Positions 1 through 7,609 of a DNA stretch of 64,000 bases are shown here, piece after piece. Below the pieces are notes generated by a model. That model searched no databases and was not told where the DNA came from. It worked only from the letters and a program-made list of their open reading frames with translations. The translations under genes and the position numbers were made by a program. Numbering within the stretch: position 1 is the stretch's first letter; every line of letters begins with the position of its first letter. Where the stretch lies: positions 310,001 through 374,000 of the forward strand of contig NZ_JBAWKA010000003.1 in assembly GCF_043876815.1 (NCBI RefSeq), given 5' to 3'. Origin of the DNA: Gaetbulibacter_A sp043876815. GTDB taxonomy: Bacteria > Bacteroidota > Bacteroidia > Flavobacteriales > Flavobacteriaceae.

Positions 1-696
1 GATAGAAAGATTTTTGATGCTGCAGACGGTTATGCCGAGTACGATAAATGTGTGGATATTTCAACGAAAGCTTCCATTAAGGAAATGGTGTTGCCAGGAC
101 TTTTAGCAATCGCTGTTCCGGTACTTGTTGGTTATATTGGAGGTGCTGAAATGTTAGGGGGTTTACTTGCCGGTGTTACTACAACCGGAGTGCTTATGGC
201 CATTTTCCAATCGAATGCCGGTGGTGCTTGGGATAACGCAAAGAAAACAATTGAAGAGCAAGGTAGAAAAGGTTCCGATGCACACAAAGCTGCCGTAGTT
301 GGTGATACTGTTGGAGATCCTTTCAAGGATACTTCAGGACCATCTTTGAATATTCTATTAAAATTAATGTCCGTTGTAGCTTTGGTTATCGCACCGAGTA
401 TTGCTGTAGGAACTTTGGTTACAGCTGAGGATAGTATGAATTCAGATTCTGCTGCGGTTATCCAGGTTGAGAAAGACGTTCAGGTGAATTTAACTCAGAA
501 TGACGATAACACGGTAAAAGCTGTAGTAACCACTACAGTAACCAAGAATGGTGAAAAAACCATTAATTACGATACGATTGAAGGCACTGAAGCTGAGGTT
601 AATGCTAAGCTTGAAGCGATGAGAGCCGAGGATGCTGAGGTTGATGGCGCTAAAATAGAGATCAAGAAAGAAATTAAGGAAGAAGTGACCCGTTAA
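1..696 (+). CDS. hppA: Membrane-bound ion-pumping pyrophosphatase, C-terminal part (5' truncated by window)
   Basis: This is the end of a membrane-integral inorganic pyrophosphatase, which couples PPi hydrolysis to Na+ or H+ export. The open frame runs from base 1, so the start lies outside the window. Family-typical segments are visible: a DKCVDISTKASI-like stretch at the start, GGAWDNAKK near bases 220-246, and GSDAHKAAVVGDTVGDPFKD near bases 274-330, which belongs to the PPi/Mg site. A last hydrophobic helix follows (about bases 358-420). After it comes a charged tail of about 90 residues, rich in Lys, Glu and Thr, which is longer than the usual C-terminus and is probably extracytoplasmic. 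Whether the ion is Na+ or H+ cannot be decided from this fragment. A terminator follows at 727. Confidence 0.9.
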   Translation, partial: DRKIFDAADGYAEYDKCVDISTKASIKEMVLPGLLAIAVPVLVGYIGGAEMLGGLLAGVTTTGVLMAIFQSNAGGAWDNAKKTIEEQGRKGSDAHKAAVVGDTVGDPFKDTSGPSLNILLKLMSVVALVIAPSIAVGTLVTAEDSMNSDSAAVIQVEKDVQVNLTQNDDNTVKAVVTTTVTKNGEKTINYDTIEGTEAEVNAKLEAMRAEDAEVDGAKIEIKKEIKEEVTR

Positions 697-726
697 GGAC
701 TTCCAAAACTTAAAATAATATGTAAT

Positions 727-754
727 AAAACCACGCTTCGGCGTGGTTTTTTGC
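727..754 (+). terminator. Rho-independent terminator after hppA
   Basis: A perfect 10-bp inverted repeat (aaaaccacgc / gcgtggtttt) with a ttcg tetraloop is followed by T residues. It lies 30 bases after the hppA stop. The A-tract on the other side means it may also stop transcription arriving from the minus-strand kinase gene. Confidence 0.85.
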
Positions 755-851
755 GTTAGGCCTACCCACTTGGCAGGCAGGAATTGAAGCAGGCTTCGGT
801 GTAGCGCGTAAAGCCTGACTCTCGCGCTTCGCGGGAGAAACGCCCAAATAA
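752..851 (+). repeat. Dispersed intergenic element, type C, copy 1
   Basis: The copy starts with gcgttagg and ends with aacgcccaaataa. Other copies are at 7471-7556 (opposite orientation), 15445-15540 and 40778-40858. Shared features are a 5' GCGTTAnnGATTG-like box, a variable middle containing an AGCG..AAAGC segment, and a 3' GGAACGCCCAAATA box. The middle of this copy has a short hairpin (ctctcgcgcttcgcgggag). There is no protein coding in it. Its function is unknown. Confidence 0.6.
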
Positions 852-869
852 TAGTTTAGATAATAGATT

Positions 870-1484
870 TTAAAAGAGGCCGTGAATTTCGGCGTCGATG
901 GTGTTGATGACCTGTCCAAGATCTTCGGGGTTGGTCACAAAATCGAGTTTATCAACATCAATAACAAGAAGTTTGCCCTTATCGTAACCATGTATCCAGG
1001 CTTCGTAGCGCTCGTTTAGGCGACTTAAATAATCGATGCTTATGGAGTTTTCATAATCACGACCACGCTTGTGAATCTGATTAACTAGATTGGGAATGGT
1101 GCTACGAAGGTAAATGAGCACATCGGGGCCTTTTACCAGCGACTCCATGAGATCAAAAAGGCTTTTGTAATTTTCGAAATCCCGATTGGTCATGAGGCCC
1201 ATGGCGTGTAGGTTAGGTGCGAAAATATGAGCATCTTCATAAATGGTACGATCCTGAATGATGTTTTTACCGCTTTCGCGGATCTGAAGCACTTGACGGA
1301 ATCTGCTGTTTAAGAAATACACCTGCAAATTGAAACTCCAGCGTGCCATCTGGTTGTAAAAGTCATCCAGATAGGGATTGTCTACAACGTCCTCGAGTTG
1401 AGCCTCCCATTTGTAGTGTTTGGCCAATAATTTAGTGAGGGTTGTTTTTCCGGCGCCAATATTTCCTGCAACAGCAATATGCAT
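870..1484 (-). CDS. Deoxynucleoside kinase (deoxyadenosine/deoxyguanosine kinase family)
   Basis: This protein of 204 residues matches the usual length of bacterial deoxynucleoside kinases, which phosphorylate salvaged deoxynucleosides in the cytoplasm. The P-loop GNIGAGKTT lies at residues 7-15. The acidic ED pair at 31-32 and the DRT motif at 78-80 correspond to the catalytic and substrate-binding residues of the family. An arginine-rich lid (KRGRDYE) sits near residue 140. The ATG start gives the P-loop right at the N-terminus, as expected. It is followed (4-base gap on the genome) by nothing in its own direction except the element and terminator at 727-851; the exported protein at 1489-2268 lies just upstream and is probably co-transcribed. 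Which deoxynucleoside it prefers cannot be read from the sequence. Confidence 0.88.
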   Translation of the reverse strand: MHIAVAGNIGAGKTTLTKLLAKHYKWEAQLEDVVDNPYLDDFYNQMARWSFNLQVYFLNSRFRQVLQIRESGKNIIQDRTIYEDAHIFAPNLHAMGLMTNRDFENYKSLFDLMESLVKGPDVLIYLRSTIPNLVNQIHKRGRDYENSISIDYLSRLNERYEAWIHGYDKGKLLVIDVDKLDFVTNPEDLGQVINTIDAEIHGLF

Positions 1485-1488
1485 AGTA

Positions 1489-2268
1489 TTAATTGATTTT
1501 TAATTGGTATTCCACGAGATTTTCGCGACTGTAAATATACAAGGTTTCGTTGGTTACAAAAAACTGTTTTATTAACAAATTTGGCAGGCTGATGGCCCGT
1601 GCATCCTCACTGTTTAATTTGAGAAAATACAGAGTATTATCCTTTTTTAATACAACCCCATTGGATGCTAATTGCATGTCTGTGTAGCCGTTATTTTTTA
1701 TTTTTTGAAGCACACTGCCAAAGTAATTATAGATGTAAAGGTTGTTTTGGGTTAGCAACCAGCAGGTATTGTAATTACTGGTCATAGCCAAAACAGGTGA
1801 CGTAACAGGGAGGGTTTTCATCACCGTTTTTTGAAGTTTGAAATCGAAGCGTTCCACATGTTGGCGATCTTGATTAAATAACCATAACGTATTATCGCTT
1901 CCAGTACTTATATGGGTAACATTCCTATATTCGGGAAGGGTATTAAAGTCGATTTTATACATGTCGGCCAACCTATTGTCAAGAATCACAACGGTATTAA
2001 AATCCTGATAGAATAAATTTATTTTTAGTGGGTTGAAAGCCTGAGCCCGGGTTAATATTCCTAATTGTAAATTCATGTAGCGCAGTAGTTTTGAATCGGT
2101 CTTTTTATAGAAAACATTATCAGTAATGTAATATAAGGTTCCAAAATTATCGACTGAAACGATCTGATCTGCTGTGATTTTGATGCTATCACTAAGGCTA
2201 ACAGGAATAGGTTCCTGAGCTGAAAGCCAGGTACTCATAAAAATTAAAAAGCAAAAGGTATATTTCAT
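1489..2268 (-). CDS. Exported protein of unknown function, beta-propeller-like
   Basis: I do not recognise a named family. The 259-residue product starts with a clear signal peptide (hydrophobic FCFLIFMSTW, then LSAQ), so it is probably exported. The rest is rich in alternating hydrophobic and polar stretches with repeated LYIY, LWLF and TLYFL-like strands, which suggests a small beta-propeller or WD-like fold. The gene ends 4 bases before the ATG of the deoxynucleoside kinase and is probably in the same transcript. No catalytic motif is visible. Confidence 0.7.
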   Translation of the reverse strand: MKYTFCFLIFMSTWLSAQEPIPVSLSDSIKITADQIVSVDNFGTLYYITDNVFYKKTDSKLLRYMNLQLGILTRAQAFNPLKINLFYQDFNTVVILDNRLADMYKIDFNTLPEYRNVTHISTGSDNTLWLFNQDRQHVERFDFKLQKTVMKTLPVTSPVLAMTSNYNTCWLLTQNNLYIYNYFGSVLQKIKNNGYTDMQLASNGVVLKKDNTLYFLKLNSEDARAISLPNLLIKQFFVTNETLYIYSRENLVEYQLKIN

Positions 2269-2301
2269 TGTGATCTGAAAAGTACAAAAATCAAACCACT
2301 T

Positions 2302-2448
2302 TTAGCAAATTAACTTGTAACCAAAACCTCGGACATTGATGATCTTTAGGTTATCGTCCCAACTTAGTTTTTTTCGAAGTTTTGTAATGAAAAAATCCAT
2401 ACTTCGAGCGTTAAAATAGTCGTTGAGGTAGCGTTGATAAATGATCAT
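2302..2448 (-). pseudogene. Truncated C-terminal tail of an OmpR/PhoB-type response regulator
   Basis: Read on the minus strand, 48 codons from an ATG at 2448 to a TAA at 2302 encode a recognisable end of a winged-helix domain: DYFNARSMDFFITKLRKK, then DDNLKIINVRGFGYKL. In full-length Bacteroidota regulators these are the recognition helix and the wing. The receiver domain, the linker and the first helices are absent. The bases upstream (2449-2573) contain no matching sequence and the frame stops at 2491. The fragment therefore looks like the 3' remnant of a deleted regulator. The residual ATG is probably not a working start. Confidence 0.75.
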
Positions 2449-2517
2449 AAAGATTGGTAGATAATTTAAGATTATTTTAACGTTTTCGGCTTAAACTAAT
2501 AAGGCAATGGCTAGTCT

Positions 2518-2540
2518 AAAAAGGTATTAAAAACCTTTTT
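2518..2540 (+). terminator. Hairpin with flanking A/T tracts, possible terminator
   Basis: An 8-bp perfect inverted repeat (aaaaaggt / accttttt) with a 7-base loop lies 33 bases before the first GLPGLI gene. It has A/T tracts on both sides. It could end transcription from either side or be part of the leader of the downstream gene. The rest of the 2269-2573 gap holds only the regulator remnant. Confidence 0.45.
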
Positions 2541-2573
2541 ACAACAAACAAACTCGGACTATAAACCCTATCC

Positions 2574-3434
2574 ATGAAAATTTTAAGCACCAGTAGTATA
2601 GCCTTGGTCATCTTGATGATCATTGGCAGTCAATCAGTCAACGGACAGACCACATTTCAAGGAAAAGCCTATTACAACTCCAAAACAAGTATGGACTTTA
2701 GTCGCTTTCGCGGAAGACAACTCACAGAACAACAAAAAAAGGAGATGGAGGAACGCATGAAATCCTTTTTGGAAAAAACGTTCATTCTAGACTTTAATGC
2801 AGAGGCTTCCATGTTTAGGGAAGAAGAAAAGCTTGCGGCACCTTCAGCCGGTGGCGGTGGCGGAAGAGGTTTTGGGTTTATGAATAGTTTTTCCAGTGGG
2901 CCTATATACAAGAATATAAAGACCAAAACTTTTGTTCAGGATCAGGAGTTTTTTGGAAAGCAATTCTTAATCAAAGATCAATTAACAAGCTATCCTTGGG
3001 TCATGGGAAAGGAGATGCGGAAAATAGGTGAGTACACCGCTTTTAAAGCCACTACTATGATTCCTGCAGAATCTTTGAATTGGACCAGACCGCGGCCTCG
3101 GGAGGCTGAGCAGAACGAAAACAAGGGAGAGCAGGCAGAAGAGGTTGTTGAAATGATAACCGTTACCGCTTGGTATACGCCACAGATTCCAGTGAGTCAG
3201 GGGCCAAGTGAATTTTGGGGTTTACCTGGTCTTATTTTAGAACTGAATACCGGAGAAACCGTGATTCTATGTTCAAAGATCATTATGAATCCTAAAGAAA
3301 AAGGTGCCATAGAAATGCCGGAGAAAGGAAAAGAAGTGACCAAAGCGGAATATAATGCCCTTATTAATCAAAAAGTGATAGAATTAAGAGAAAACCGGAT
3401 GAGAAGAGGTGGCGGTGGAAGAACAAATAGATGA
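2574..3434 (+). CDS. GLPGLI family protein (first of two)
   Basis: The product has 286 residues. It begins with a signal peptide (STSSIALVILMIIGSQSVNGQ) and carries the family signature GLPGL at about residues 216-220, preceded by the conserved AWYTPQIPVSQGPSEFWG segment. GLPGLI proteins are common in Bacteroidota, are exported, and have no assigned biochemical role that I know of. A glycine run (GGGGGRGFGF) near residue 95 and an Arg/Gly-rich C-terminus are peculiar to this copy. It is clearly paralogous to the next gene (TFQGKAYYNSKTS, EQQKK.., IYKNIKT, VQDQEFFGKQFL, KGKEVTKAEY). It probably works with the outer-membrane protein at 4395. Confidence 0.85.
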   Translation: MKILSTSSIALVILMIIGSQSVNGQTTFQGKAYYNSKTSMDFSRFRGRQLTEQQKKEMEERMKSFLEKTFILDFNAEASMFREEEKLAAPSAGGGGGRGFGFMNSFSSGPIYKNIKTKTFVQDQEFFGKQFLIKDQLTSYPWVMGKEMRKIGEYTAFKATTMIPAESLNWTRPRPREAEQNENKGEQAEEVVEMITVTAWYTPQIPVSQGPSEFWGLPGLILELNTGETVILCSKIIMNPKEKGAIEMPEKGKEVTKAEYNALINQKVIELRENRMRRGGGGRTNR

Positions 3435-3486
3435 TTAATAGGATATTAGATCTAAAAATAAATAAAATTATTGTTTAATGTTTTGT

Positions 3487-3494
3487 TATATTTG
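3487..3494 (+). promoter_or_regulatory. Candidate Bacteroidota -7 box before the second GLPGLI gene
   Basis: TATATTTG matches the TAnnTTTG -7 consensus exactly and lies 28 bases before the ATG at 3523. No TTG box is found at the usual distance; the nearest TTG (3471) is only 13 bases upstream. An imperfect palindrome (tttgttaaacaaa) overlaps its end. Confidence 0.4.
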
Positions 3495-3522
3495 TTAAAC
3501 AAAATATTTAAATGATATTAAA

Positions 3523-4356
3523 ATGATGAGAACAGCACTAAAAATCACGATTATACTCCTTTCGATTCTGACCGGTACTAAAGACCTAAACGCACAAGAT
3601 TTCCAGGGGAAAGCTTATTATTTCAAAAAAACGTCTTTGGAGTTAGGGAGTTGGGGCGCCAGAATGAGTGAACAACAGAAAAAGCAAATAGCTGAACGCT
3701 TAAAGAACCGACTGGAAAAAACCTATGTGCTAACTTTTAACAAAGAAGCTTCAACGTATAAGGAAATCGAACAATTAGACGCTATTTCCGGAGCCACGGA
3801 CAGTTGGGGGAAAAACTTTTCTCCCGGACTCATTTATAAGAATATCAAAACCAACCAACTTGTTCAAAACCAGGAATTTTATGGGAAACAGTTTTTAGTA
3901 AAAGATAGTTTGCAAGAGATTAAATGGACAATGACAGGAGATACAAAAAAAGTAGGTAATTATATGTGCTTTAAAGCTACAGCCCAAATACCGAGTAGTG
4001 ATCTGGAATGGTGGTCTTTCTCCTGGAACAGCATTACAAGTTCGAACAACAATGAAGATACCGAAAATGACAATGAGGAAACATCCTTTTCCGAGGTTAT
4101 AGCATGGTACACGCCACAAATACCGGTAGGACATGGGCCTTTGGAATATTATGGATTACCGGGATTAATTCTTGAAGTCAGTGCCGGAAATACAGTAATG
4201 CTGTGTTCTAAACTTATAATTAACCCTGAAGATAAAGATCAGATAGAAGCTCCTGATAAGGGAAAAGAGGTGACCAAAGAAGAATATAAAACCACCGTTA
4301 TTGCAAAAATGAAAGAGTTTAGAGAGAACCGGATGGGCAGAAGGCCTAGAGGGTAG
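3523..4356 (+). CDS. GLPGLI family protein (second of two)
   Basis: The product has 277 residues with a signal peptide ending near LNAQ and the GLPGL signature at about residues 209-213, again within VIAWYTPQIPVGHGPLEYYG. It aligns along its whole length with the preceding GLPGLI protein, so the pair arose by tandem duplication. The middle part differs: an acidic, Asn-rich insert (NNNEDTENDNEE) replaces the Glu-rich segment of the first copy. The gap of 38 bases to the outer-membrane protein at 4395 suggests co-transcription with it. The function is unknown. Confidence 0.85.
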   Translation: MMRTALKITIILLSILTGTKDLNAQDFQGKAYYFKKTSLELGSWGARMSEQQKKQIAERLKNRLEKTYVLTFNKEASTYKEIEQLDAISGATDSWGKNFSPGLIYKNIKTNQLVQNQEFYGKQFLVKDSLQEIKWTMTGDTKKVGNYMCFKATAQIPSSDLEWWSFSWNSITSSNNNEDTENDNEETSFSEVIAWYTPQIPVGHGPLEYYGLPGLILEVSAGNTVMLCSKLIINPEDKDQIEAPDKGKEVTKEEYKTTVIAKMKEFRENRMGRRPRG

Positions 4357-4394
4357 AACTAAACATGTGAAACCAACCAAATAGAATCAAATTC

Positions 4395-7100
4395 ATGAAA
4401 AAATTATTGTTCATTACCATGCTCGCCTTTAGTGCTTTAAGTTTTGCGCAAGTTACATTTCGAGGCACAGTAAAAGACAGCATCGGGGCTCCATTGGAAT
4501 TAGCCAATGTCATTGCCATTAATAAGGCGACAAATGCTTTGGAATCCTATGGTATAACAAATGATAAAGGAAAATTTATCTTAACGCTGGAAAAGAATAC
4601 GGCTTATAATCTTCAGGTCAGTTACATTGGAATGAAGACCTTTGAAGAGACCTTTGAAACCAAAACAGAAAACATCGAAAAAGAGATCACACTTTATGAC
4701 GATAATGCTTTGGCGGAGGTTGAACTTACATATGAAATGCCTGTAAGTGTTAAAGGCGATACCCTGATTTATAATGCTGATTCGTTTAAGGATGGTACTG
4801 AACGCAAACTTGAGGACGTCCTAAAGAAGTTACCCGGTGTTGAGGTGAATGACGACGGTCAGATCGAGGTTGAAGGGCAACGCGTGAACAAGATCATGGT
4901 GGACGGTAAAGATTTTTTTGATGGGGATACCAAATTAGCAACCAAAAACATCCCATCCAATGCCGTGGATAAAGTTCAGGTATTAAAGAATTTTTCTGAA
5001 GTAGGACAATTGAGCTCTGTAACCAATAATCAAAATAATTATGCGATAAATATTAAACTTAAAGAAGGTAAAAAGAATTTCTGGTTTGGTAATGTAACCG
5101 CAGGGGGAGGGGCGTCTACGGATAATGAATTATACCTGGCACAACCCAAATTATTCTATTACAGTCCGAAATACAGCATAAATTTTATAGGTGATCTCAA
5201 TAACTTGGGTGAACCAGCCTTGAACCGACGAGATCTGCAGAATTTTGGAGGTGGTTTTAGGGCACCGAGCCGGAGCAGCGGTACTTCCCTAAATCTGGGA
5301 AATAATAATCTGGGCTTTTTGGCGCAACAAAATAACCGTGCTCTGGATGTTGAAAACAAACTCGCTGCAAGTAATTTTAGCTATTCCCCATCAAAGAGCC
5401 TTGATCTTAGTGGTTTCGGCATCTTTAATAGCAGTAAGGTGTTTCTGCGCCAAAAAAGTTTCCGCCAATATACCAATCCGGATCTTGGGATTCCAGATGA
5501 AGCTACAGATCAGTTAACCAAACAACGCTCAGATATTGGCTTATTAAAACTTAGTGCTACGTACAAGCCTAATATTGATAATCAAATGGATTATGATGTT
5601 CTGGCACGATTCACCAAAGAAACACAGGATCAGGACTTGTTTTCATCGGTAGTTGGTAACACAGTTCAATTTGAAGAAAACACACCGTTCAGTATCAATC
5701 AAAGCCTCAACTATTACTATACTTTAGATGCTAACAATATATTTGCTTTTGAGGCTCAGCACTTATTACAAGATGAAGATCCGTTTTATAATGCCTTTCT
5801 GGAAGATAAAACAACTTATGATCCAACGGCCGGTAGTTTAGGTTTGGATCCCAATCAAAGTGGTTATGATATAAATCAAAGCAGACGCGTAAAATCCAAT
5901 CAGCTGGATGCGAAACTCGATTATTGGAACATCCTGAACGGAAAAAGCAACATCAATTTTACCTTAGGAGCCTTGGTGAGTCGTCAGGATTTTAATTCCA
6001 ATATTTTTCAAACTTTAGATGACAATTCAACCTTTGAACCCACCCCAGATTTTAATGATGGTTTGGATACCAACGACACCAAGTATAATTTCAGTGACTG
6101 GTATCTTGGCGTTCATTACACCTTAAAAGCAGGCAAATTTACCTTTACGCCCGGTGTGTCGTTTCATGCTTACTCCAATAGTAACGATCAGTTTGGGAAT
6201 TTATACTCTGATAATTTTTTCCGTGTATTGCCCGATTTTGAAACGCGCATCGATTTAAAAAAGAGTGAAAGTTTGAGTCTTAGATATAGTATGACCAATC
6301 AGTTTACAGATGTTACTAATTTGGCCAGAGGCATCGTGCTTAACAATTACGACGCTATTCAAATAGGAAATCCACTTTTAGAAAATGCCTTAACAAATAA
6401 TATCCGTTTATTTTACCGCAGCTTCAATTTGTTTAACTACACCAATGTATTTGGCTCAGTAACGTATTCTAGCGCCGTAAATCAGATCCGATCGCTATCC
6501 GATTTCCAAAGTGTTATCAGGACCAATCGCTTTTTTAATTCTGAATTTGCTGATGAAAGTGTATCTTCGTTCGGCCGTGTACAACGTACTTTTGGTAAAT
6601 TCCGAGGGAGCTTAAATGCCAATTTCAACTACAGTAAATTTAACCAGTTCATTCAAGGTAATCGCTCTGTAAATGAAAGTTATCGGCAGTCTTATACTCC
6701 GGAATTGCGAACCAATTTCAGAGAAGCACCTAACTTCGAGATCTCATATCGTTATAGTGTGAACAATAACAAGCAGGGTGGACGTACCTCAACATTTATA
6801 ACCCGTGCTCCGCGTGTTGAATTCGATGCCTTTATTTTAAAGAAATTCACATTTTTAACGGACTACAGTTATAACACACAAAGCAATCCTAACGGATCGC
6901 CACAAACCTTTGAGATTTGGGATGCTTCACTTTCTTATAGAAAGAACAATGATTCAAAATGGGAGTATACCATCAAGGCAACGAATTTATTAAATACACA
7001 GTCTTTGGTGCAAAACGGAAACAATAACGTTTCGGTATTCAGCTCAGAATATTTTATTCAGCCACGATTCATAACCCTTAGAATCAGCTATGAAATATAA
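4395..7100 (+). CDS. Outer-membrane beta-barrel protein with carboxypeptidase-regulatory-like and plug domains
   Basis: The product has 901 residues. A signal peptide (ending SFAQ) is followed by a carboxypeptidase-regulatory-like domain (about 20-105; VTFRGTVKDSIGAPLELANV) and a TonB-receptor-plug-like region (about 110-215; GDTLIYNADSFKDGTERKLEDVLK, LPGVEV, KIMVDGKDFF). The remainder is a long series of amphipathic beta strands that end in an aromatic/hydrophobic strand (RFITLRISYEI), as in outer-membrane barrels. I see no obvious TonB box and no SusD partner, so it is not a classic SusCD importer. This type of protein often sits beside GLPGLI genes. The substrate is unknown. Confidence 0.85.
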   Translation: MKKLLFITMLAFSALSFAQVTFRGTVKDSIGAPLELANVIAINKATNALESYGITNDKGKFILTLEKNTAYNLQVSYIGMKTFEETFETKTENIEKEITLYDDNALAEVELTYEMPVSVKGDTLIYNADSFKDGTERKLEDVLKKLPGVEVNDDGQIEVEGQRVNKIMVDGKDFFDGDTKLATKNIPSNAVDKVQVLKNFSEVGQLSSVTNNQNNYAINIKLKEGKKNFWFGNVTAGGGASTDNELYLAQPKLFYYSPKYSINFIGDLNNLGEPALNRRDLQNFGGGFRAPSRSSGTSLNLGNNNLGFLAQQNNRALDVENKLAASNFSYSPSKSLDLSGFGIFNSSKVFLRQKSFRQYTNPDLGIPDEATDQLTKQRSDIGLLKLSATYKPNIDNQMDYDVLARFTKETQDQDLFSSVVGNTVQFEENTPFSINQSLNYYYTLDANNIFAFEAQHLLQDEDPFYNAFLEDKTTYDPTAGSLGLDPNQSGYDINQSRRVKSNQLDAKLDYWNILNGKSNINFTLGALVSRQDFNSNIFQTLDDNSTFEPTPDFNDGLDTNDTKYNFSDWYLGVHYTLKAGKFTFTPGVSFHAYSNSNDQFGNLYSDNFFRVLPDFETRIDLKKSESLSLRYSMTNQFTDVTNLARGIVLNNYDAIQIGNPLLENALTNNIRLFYRSFNLFNYTNVFGSVTYSSAVNQIRSLSDFQSVIRTNRFFNSEFADESVSSFGRVQRTFGKFRGSLNANFNYSKFNQFIQGNRSVNESYRQSYTPELRTNFREAPNFEISYRYSVNNNKQGGRTSTFITRAPRVEFDAFILKKFTFLTDYSYNTQSNPNGSPQTFEIWDASLSYRKNNDSKWEYTIKATNLLNTQSLVQNGNNNVSVFSSEYFIQPRFITLRISYEI

Positions 7101-7136
7101 ATCTGAAAAATAAATCACGAAGTTATACGAATTTTC

Positions 7137-7167
7137 TTTGTACAAAACCGGAGGAATAATATATTTG
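7137..7167 (+). promoter_or_regulatory. Promoter of tRNA-Tyr (Bacteroidota sigma-A type)
   Basis: TTTG at 7137-7140 and TATATTTG at 7160-7167 are separated by exactly 19 bases, a full match to the Bacteroidota consensus TTTG-N19-TAnnTTTG. Transcription would begin around 7173-7175, about 5 bases before the mature tRNA. Confidence 0.8.
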
Positions 7168-7178
7168 CCGTCGGTTTC

Positions 7179-7261
7179 GGGGAGATACTCAAGCGGCCAA
7201 CGAGGACAGACTGTAAATCTGTTGTTTTTTAACTTCGCAGGTTCGAATCCTGCTCTCCCCA
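7179..7261 (+). tRNA. tRNA-Tyr (anticodon GTA)
   Basis: The 7-base acceptor stem ggggaga (7179-7185) pairs with tctcccc (7254-7260). The anticodon loop ctgtaaatc within agactgtaaatct gives GTA, reading Tyr codons. A long variable arm and the T-loop gttcgaatc are present, as expected for bacterial tRNA-Tyr. The base after the acceptor stem is A, followed by ct, so the CCA end is not encoded and must be added enzymatically. Confidence 0.95.
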
Positions 7262-7272
7262 CTTAACTCGGA

Positions 7273-7296
7273 AAGTCTGCGGGAGCAGACTTTTTT
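7273..7296 (+). terminator. Terminator after tRNA-Tyr
   Basis: The inverted repeat agtctgc / gcagact with a short ggga loop is followed by a run of six T. It begins about 12 bases after the tRNA 3' end and would end its transcript. Confidence 0.75.
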
Positions 7297-7310
7297 GGTT
7301 TTATAAAAAA

Positions 7311-7458
7311 CCAAAACGTGTTTTAGGTTTTTTATAAAACCAAAAAAGTAGCTGTACTAACAGCGTAACTTTTCAATTTCAGGTGCGGGGCAAAAGGATA
7401 TCCAATCCTGCCTATCGGAAGGCAGGCCTGCCAACCAAAACGTGTTTTAGGTTTTTTA
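7311..7458. repeat. Direct repeat pair of 24 bases in the tRNA-metK gap
   Basis: The same 24 bases (starting ccaaaacgtg, then ttttaggttt and tttta) occur at 7311-7334 and at 7435-7458. The first copy also reads partly as an inverted repeat with the flanking ggttttataaaa. Between the copies lies AT-rich DNA and a small inverted repeat (cctgcc / ggcagg, about 7408-7426). There is no coding potential in the stretch 7262-7610 apart from these repeats, element C copy 2 and the metK terminator. Confidence 0.6.
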
Positions 7459-7470
7459 ATCCTGTGAAAT

Positions 7471-7556
7471 TTATTTGGGCGTTCCCCTGCGGGTCAGGCT
7501 TTCCGCTATATCTTTTTTTGCAAGCTCAAAAAGGATGTTGCTGCAATCTTTAACGC
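7471..7556 (-). repeat. Dispersed intergenic element, type C, copy 2
   Basis: Read on the minus strand this starts GCGTTAAAGATTGCAGCAACATCC and ends GGGGAACGCCCAAATAA. It matches copy 4 at 40778-40858 most closely (GCGTTAGCGATTGAAGCGGCATCC, AAAAAAGATAnAGCG.AAAGC, GGGGAACGCCCAAATA). It directly abuts the metK terminator. Confidence 0.65.
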
Positions 7557-7586
7557 AAAAAAAAAGACCACCAATAAGGCAGCCTT
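7557..7586 (-). terminator. Terminator of metK
   Basis: On the minus strand a 9-bp stem (aaggctgcc / ggtggtctt, all Watson-Crick or G-U pairs) with a ttatt loop is followed by a long T run. It begins 24 bases after the metK stop. Confidence 0.7.
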
Positions 7587-7609
7587 TTTATTTATAATTT
7601 AGAAGCATA

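Noticed and set aside
2302..2448. Remnant as an intact small DNA-binding protein
   Set aside because: It lacks the first helices of the winged-helix domain and so could not fold as one; a pseudogene is the better reading.
7044..7262. Minus-strand ORF overlapping the end of the barrel gene and tRNA-Tyr (begins MGRAGFEPA)
   Set aside because: It is antisense to the tRNA, whose T-arm gives this familiar false peptide, and it has no homologous content otherwise.
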